Shown here one piece after another: positions 58,843-64,000 of a stretch of DNA of 64,000 nucleotides. A model generated the notes under the pieces. The model saw nothing but the letters and a program-made list of their open reading frames with translations. It was not told the origin of the DNA and searched no databases. How positions within the stretch are numbered: position 1 is the first letter of the stretch; each line of letters begins with the position of its first letter. Source of the DNA: Echinostoma caproni (taxonomy: Eukaryota; Platyhelminthes; Trematoda; Plagiorchiida; Echinostomatidae); NCBI GenBank assembly GCA_900618425.1, contig UZAN01039722.1, positions 20,138 through 84,137 of the forward strand. The letters run 5' to 3'. A program made the translations under genes and the position numbers.

Positions 58843-60195
58843 GTGAGTGTATAGTTTCGCAAAAGGGCGCTCGCTCCAGCTCGCTCGCGCGCGCGCGCAC
58901 TGTTAAACGCTGTTGCACAGAAGAACGTGCAGATTTGGGCCATCAACCATAAAACGCAGTAACCGACATAACTAGACATTTTGACAACAGCGTCCATTCA
59001 ACTGGAAATTATAACCCTGTTTTCAACTGTTTTAAATCGAGCAAATTTAGTTTTCTCAAAAGATCTTTTGCTTTCATCATCGGATCAGTTTGGGGGCCCA
59101 AGGAATTACAAGTGTTTATTTTCACGACCATTTTATCGTGCACCAACCATGAATCCCTTTTGACTCAAGTACGCGAACCCATAGCCCATACACACCAACA
59201 TTAAAGCCCCTAACACACATACACATACAACGACGTCAATCTGTATTAGACATTTTCACTTGATTTTCCTTTGTCTGGTCCGTCATCGGTCCAGTCCACG
59301 CAGTGAGAATCAATCCTTTCGGGGCCAGTCAATCACTCGTGCCCACGTTCTGCATCATTCAATCACTGTGTGCCAAGTTTATTTTGGTGCTATCCGTACA
59401 AAAGAATTTTTCTTCATGGAACGTTTCACTATTTTTTTTTTAAGTGATACCAATTTTTCCACAAGTTGGCTTGTTCAACTCGAGCAGTTTGTGAGTTTTT
59501 CACAAACTGCTCTGAGTTGTTTTCTGTCGTACGTACTACATTCGATGTCCTGGTCTTTATCGCGGGTGGTTTTTGTCCTCCGTCTTAATCAATGTGATCT
59601 TTCATCCTTTCCATATTGACCTTCCTACATGCCCAAATTTGACTCGCTCCCAAAAAGTCTGTTGACCTTGTTCTTTTCGCACGTGCTGTTAGGATAACGT
59701 AACTGATTCGCGAAAGCCATGAAATATTAAAAAATGTTGCAACCAACCAGTGTTCCAATGCAAAAAAACTGTTATGAAAATAAAATGATCAAATTGTCCT
59801 GTGTGACCTTAGGGGCTGTTTTGCAAATGGCCATTTATTTAACGCAGCATAGCTGACTGGATAACAAATCTGGTGTGAAACTATGTGGGCGGGTAAGAAG
59901 AGCTGCGAAGGTATACTGCTCTGATGTTTTGAAAAAAACCGTATCGTTTTCACTCGGAATTTACAGCTATCTGATAACAAGTATTTCAGAAGACCTAACA
60001 CAGAAATTCATGATTGCCATCTGCTAAGTCATTTTATTGTCGGTTCGATTGTTATCACTACCGTTTTACAAGGTGTATGGACTGGTATCCTTCTGGCACA
60101 GAGTCAAGAGGAAATCTGGGCTGTTTGGCAGCCGAAATTATCCTGGTGCATCTGTCATACCTGGGGATACAATTTTTACTGACAAACGTTTTCAG
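58843..60195. other. No gene recognised; hairpin and (CG)n
   Basis: A (GC)n tract at about 58880-58899 and a hairpin at 59476-59519. Plus open frames at 59260-59619 lack splice or domain support. Confidence 0.4.
59476..59519. repeat. Short palindrome (hairpin)
   Basis: Arms of about 19 bases (CAACTCGAGCAGTTTGTGA and its complement with one extra T) around a loop of about five bases. No run of T follows, and eukaryotic context gives no terminator meaning. Confidence 0.75.
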
Positions 60196-60399
60196 ACAGT
60201 AATCGTGGAGGGCACTCGGACAACCCAATCAGAGGTTAGAACTCGGTTGGACTATTATGTTCCCCTCGCTCGCGAAGGGCTGGATAGTAGTGTGATTTTC
60301 CAACAAGGTGACAAGTTGATTCACACCCGCTATCTAGGAAAGTCTAGATTACTCATCTGTGCAACAGTCGATCTATTAGCTCATACTTGTGATTTATAA
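60196..60399 (+). CDS. Candidate terminal exon
   Basis: After a strong acceptor (GACAAACGTTTTCAG) 67 codons are open to a TAA: TVIVEGTRTTQSEVRTRLDY at the start, then YVPLAREGLDSSVIFQQGD, then a hydrophobic end (LLICATVDLLA). AATAAA follows at 60619. The open frame extends upstream to 60037 (GLFGSRNYPGASVIPGD), so the exon may start earlier. Family not recognised. Confidence 0.36.
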   Translation, partial: TVIVEGTRTTQSEVRTRLDYYVPLAREGLDSSVIFQQGDKLIHTRYLGKSRLLICATVDLLAHTCDL

Positions 60400-60618
60400 C
60401 CTATCGGGCACATACGGCGAAGGGAAGGGACATTCTTAGCAGAAGCGTTGTCTTGCGGAGACTAGATTTTTCAAACTGATGAGAAGGCAGTCGCACTGAT
60501 TATCAGTGAATGAGACAAAATGTTTTGTAAAAACCCGGCTGAAACGAATTCATCACGCATTACCATCTGAATGGGCTAGACATCGTTTGGATCCCCTATA
60601 ACGCATCGAATGCGATCT

Positions 60619-60624
60619 AATAAA
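60619..60624 (+). terminator. AATAAA polyadenylation signal
   Basis: Canonical hexamer 220 bases after the stop at 60399. Confidence 0.38.
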
Positions 60625-61064
60625 ATAGGCACTGCAATTAAAATTGAGATGAGCTGCTTTTTTGGAAAAAAGATTACCCGGCGTTCGTCATAGTTGATCA
60701 CGAAACTATACTTCCTCAAATAGAATTCCCTGAAAGAAGTTCAAATGAGTGGGTGAGCTTAACAGAATTTTGCGTTTTGACTACGGGATATCTAAACCAT
60801 GTTTTACTATAATTTTGTATGACCATTACATGCCTGCAAACAGGTAGGAGCTGAATCAAATAATTTAGTGACTAAACTTATCCGCTCGCACACTGTTCCA
60901 ACTGGATTGTCAACGAATTGGTTAGAACTGCTACTGCTATACGAATATGTTGGTGTCAAATCGCACGATTATTCTGATTGAGTCAGTATTATTCTCAACC
61001 GAGTTGTACACATTGCATGCGTAACATGATCTAAGTAAGTCGCTTGGTTTTAGCTGGTGCTGTG

Positions 61065-61285
61065 TCATAGCAGTACAACTAGGCAATCTTCGTTGGCACA
61101 ACTTATTGACGACGTACCCGTCACGTGTGAGAAACCCGTGTAGAAGGTGACCGTAATATTTTGGTTAACTGTGGTGGCATTTGGAACCAATCGTAAACCA
61201 GTTAGCCAATTCACGATTTCATGCATGTAAGTAGTATGTATCAAATGAGCTAATCCTTCAGGAGATATTGGTGACAAACGCTTCT
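61065..61285 (-). CDS. Candidate terminal exon, minus strand
   Basis: After an acceptor (CAATAATTTTGTCAG) the frame is open to a TGA: EKRLSPISPEGLAHLIHTTY, then MHEIVNWLTGLRLVPNATTV, then a sequon (NIT) and a Cys-containing end (ISCANEDC). It faces the plus terminal exon at 60196-60399, tail to tail. No canonical AATAAA seen downstream on minus. Product unknown. Confidence 0.34.
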
Positions 61286-63435
61286 CTGACAAAATTATTG
61301 TTTCAGTATATATGCAGCGAGTTATTGAACGGACGAACATAAAGATCACATGTATAGCATCGGTGGTATCGCATCTCTGATCAGACCATCATCCGCCTAT
61401 CTCTTTATCTTGTGTGTTAACCGACATTGTTCATCATGCTCCGATCTAACCATTCTCGTGGTCAGTAAAACATTTTTCGCTCGGGAAACGACTCTGCTAC
61501 CTGCGAATTATGTTTGTGTGAGGTAGTGCTGGATAGGCGAGACTGTCGTCCCGATGTGTGCATGTGTATATGTTTGAGTGCAGGAAAAAGACGGAACGGA
61601 TCGGTGCAACCATTTATTGTGTCTTGGCACTGATCCAAACTGGCTGGGTAATTTTTGAAATTTTAATTTGTAGTCTATCCCGTAAAACGACGGTTTTACT
61701 CGTTGGTCAAGTGTGACTAGCAATCATAACGCAAAATCCTCAGTCGAGATTGAAAGGCGATGACGCCTTGCATGACCAAGGGTCATACCTGGCTGTTCGC
61801 AGGATTCGTCTTTTGTTTGGGTTAATTTGGACCTGGGCAAACCAAATATTGCTGTCTAATAGTACGCACCCGGGCGCCTAGAGTAAAATAAAAGATTTCA
61901 CAACTACTAACACCGAGCCAGACTGTTTTCTAAAGTGAGGAACAGAAGAAATATCCATCTACCGTTCTCCATATTGGGTAAAATTAGCTGACCTTGAAAA
62001 CTATCGATAAACGATTATTTTATAGACACCAGGTCTATGTACAACATCTCTGATTCCAGATGCGCAGGAAATTGCTAAAATCAGATGAACCGACCATATT
62101 TAAGAGGAATCAAAAAGTTTTATAAATTATGTGCAGCTTTGGAAACACTTTGGTTATTCCACAAACTCTGTTGTCTCAAAATCATCCGATAAAATGTGTG
62201 AATGAATGAAGTTATACACCAACCATAGAAAATTCTGACGTTGTCAGCTACAAAAGAATGTTGCAGTTTTCCACATTGAACTTCAAAGGATTCTACTGGC
62301 GGCTTTGGTCCGAGTTCTATTTGTCTTCGCAAGTGTCTTTTCTCTACTTTCCCACAGTCGTGTGACAAAACTTTGTCATTTCTACCGCAAACGCTTTAGA
62401 CGCCAATGTTCATATAGTGAGTGAGTGAGTGAGTGAGTAAGTGAGGCGAATATTACTGACTACACAGACATGCAAAATGAAAACAAGTATGCTTTCAACA
62501 TTTATTGGTAGATCTACCAACCCATGACAACTCTCATCCTCTGGACTCAACGCGGTAGAACAACTCTCTCTTTCTCTCAGTTGTTCACCAAGAGGCTAAC
62601 TTTCTGTTCACTTGGGTTGTATGAAGACTGATGTACAAACACAATTGCTATCATTCTTCTTTTGTAACTGCTTTCCAAATTTTTTTGAATTTTAAATTTT
62701 AAAGTTTAGTAATTAACATTTTCCTCGATAAAGAACTAAATAATTAGGTGGTAACACTTGATCCTTAAGTTGTTGTTAAACGGTATTTGTCTGATCGCGA
62801 GACGAATCCAAACCATGCAGAATGATTTTTTTTAGTCTTTCTACTCAGCAAGTTATAAGCTTTTGATCGATCTCTTTACTCCGGGTGGAAATTGTTCGTA
62901 CAATTATGTCCTCAATATAGATGGCGAAAAATAGCACAGCAACAGAAAATGAATAGTTACATTTCAATAAGAATGTCTGAATTTCTGAGACATCTCTATT
63001 CATTCTACGGAGTAGAAGACAATCTTCTCCCATTGCTATAAAACAACCGAATTTAGATTGAAAAAAAGCGAATAGATTCGACCCCGGATGCTTTCTGGTG
63101 GTATAGTCTAATACAAAGCAGTGACTAGACTATAATGCAGTGTCTTGTTTGTCGTATTTAATCGCCATGGATAAAAACCGCACAAACCAAATAGGCGTTT
63201 TTAAAGTACAGAAGAGAAGAATTACCGTTCTCGAAGTGAAATCAAACATTTTGGCCTTTTAAAATAACTTAGGTAACAGCAAGGCTGTCGACAGAGAAAC
63301 TGAACTCTTTATATTGAATGATAAATGTCGCACTTTTTAGAAAAGATACAAAGGTCCTTTTTGTCTGGAGACTAACAATTTCAAGTACGGACACTCACTT
63401 GCAACCTGACCTTACTCAATAACCTAAGATCTCAC
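61286..63435. other. No gene recognised; (GTGA)n repeat
   Basis: Only the microsatellite at 62417-62442 is clear. Confidence 0.4.
62417..62442. repeat. (GTGA)n microsatellite
   Basis: Five to six GTGA units, the last one altered. Confidence 0.9.
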
Positions 63436-63687
63436 TTCGTCAAAGTACCGAGTAGTTTCGCCATTTCTATGCGCATGTTATAAGGCTGTGAAGCGAATAA
63501 CTCGATGTGGCTGAATAACTGTGTTTCCACGGGAAACAAAAACTCCCTATGACGATGGGATTCTATCGTGAAAGGTTTCTCGTGACGCTGTGCAGTCGTC
63601 ACCGGGCATACACTGGCTCTAATAGCGGGACGATTTAAGCCCTTACGAAAGATGGTGCCAGACCGGTTCACAGTCGGATTAATCTTA
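63436..63687 (-). CDS. Candidate internal exon, minus strand
   Basis: 252 bases between acceptor TTTTGGGCTGCAG and donor GACGAA|GTGAGA, open throughout: KINPTVNRSGTIFRKGLNRP at the start, ending FASQPYNMRIEMAKLLGTLT. Basic and hydrophilic, no membrane segment. Enters with one base, leaves two; this does not match the phase of 61285 directly, so at least one exon would lie between if they belong together. Family unknown. Confidence 0.34.
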
Positions 63688-64000
63688 CTGCAGCCCAAAA
63701 GTGGTTCGTGTATCGGAGTATTACAGAGAAAAACATACCATATTTTGCATCTGTTCTAATAGTGATATTACACAAATGGTTATTTTATCTCCAAGGTTAA
63801 AGTCGTTTCAATAGGTCTTGCATAAAACATTTAAAAATGAATGTGATTCAAACAAAATATTCCTTCTCGAGAATTTCAAAGGTGAACTCGTCGTGTATAC
63901 GGCAAATGAAGCGTGAACTGAAAAGCTAGAAAGCACTGGACCGCTGTTTCGACCTGGTTGAGTCTCATCCGCAGTGCGAATCCATCGATCCAACTGTAGA
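63688..64000. other. No feature recognised
   Basis: No coding or repeat signature before the window end. Confidence 0.35.

Noticed and set aside
60037..60399. Mitochondrial ribosomal protein bL27
   Set aside because: A PG...V...G pattern drew attention, but the order and spacing of the conserved GxxV-AG-I-QR...HPG block do not match.
1..64000. CRISPR arrays, bacterial operons, phage genes, rRNA or complete tRNA genes
   Set aside because: No regularly spaced direct repeats, ribosome-binding-site-led gene strings, rRNA blocks or closed tRNA cloverleafs were found; the DNA is eukaryotic in character.

Overview
This is eukaryotic, animal-type nuclear DNA, most likely from a parasitic flatworm (trematode). 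The window is AT-rich and gene-poor, has abundant microsatellites, and contains no bacterial operons, Shine-Dalgarno spacing or long intact bacterial genes. The lineage guess rests on the mix of decayed RTE-like (SR2-type), CR1/Jockey-like (SR1-type) and Penelope-like retroelements together with short exons and at least one possible very short intron; it is an inference, not a database result. Most of the 64 kb is intron or intergenic DNA, so calls outside the retroelements are individual exons judged by reading frame plus splice signals, and confidences are modest.

Region by region. 0-14 kb: fragments of CR1-like reverse transcriptase on the minus strand (1-355, 3461-3850, 8240-9048), an LTR-like block (5107-5491), short plus-strand exon candidates (7600-7772, 9527-9638), and a perfect 45-bp inverted repeat (11631-11767) whose spacer carries a hammerhead-ribozyme-like core. 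15-25 kb: a Penelope-like element bounded by ~200-bp inverted arms (14981-15698), exon candidates at 15826 and 18095, an inverted pair of tRNA-derived SINE-like units (19063-19463), and two RTE-like elements lying tail to tail (20165-22562 plus, 23088-24620 minus). The first of these is split by a nested LTR and by a 461-base assembly gap. 26-31.2 kb: the best plus-strand gene model, with a TATA box, a 236-codon first exon encoding a Cys-cluster protein with a hydrophobic segment, and a phase-compatible terminal exon ending near an AATAAA at 31182. 31.7-36.8 kb: on the minus strand, three phase-compatible exons that together look like the C-terminal half of a zona pellucida (ZP) domain and a terminal transmembrane exon with a short basic tail. 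35-46 kb: two copies of an unidentified ~570-bp interspersed repeat. 46-64 kb: scattered short exon candidates on plus (46402-47082, 55014-55331, 58644-58842), a CR1-like fragment (53547-53972), many microsatellites, and a second apparently convergent gene end (plus terminal exon 60196-60399 with AATAAA at 60619, against a minus terminal exon at 61065-61285).

How the parts relate: the two likeliest host loci (27.0-31.2 kb plus and 31.7-36.8 kb minus) are arranged tail to tail and both predict secreted or membrane-anchored proteins. The retroelements are all broken (frameshifts, lost catalytic residues, truncation, nesting), so they read as a fossil record rather than active elements.
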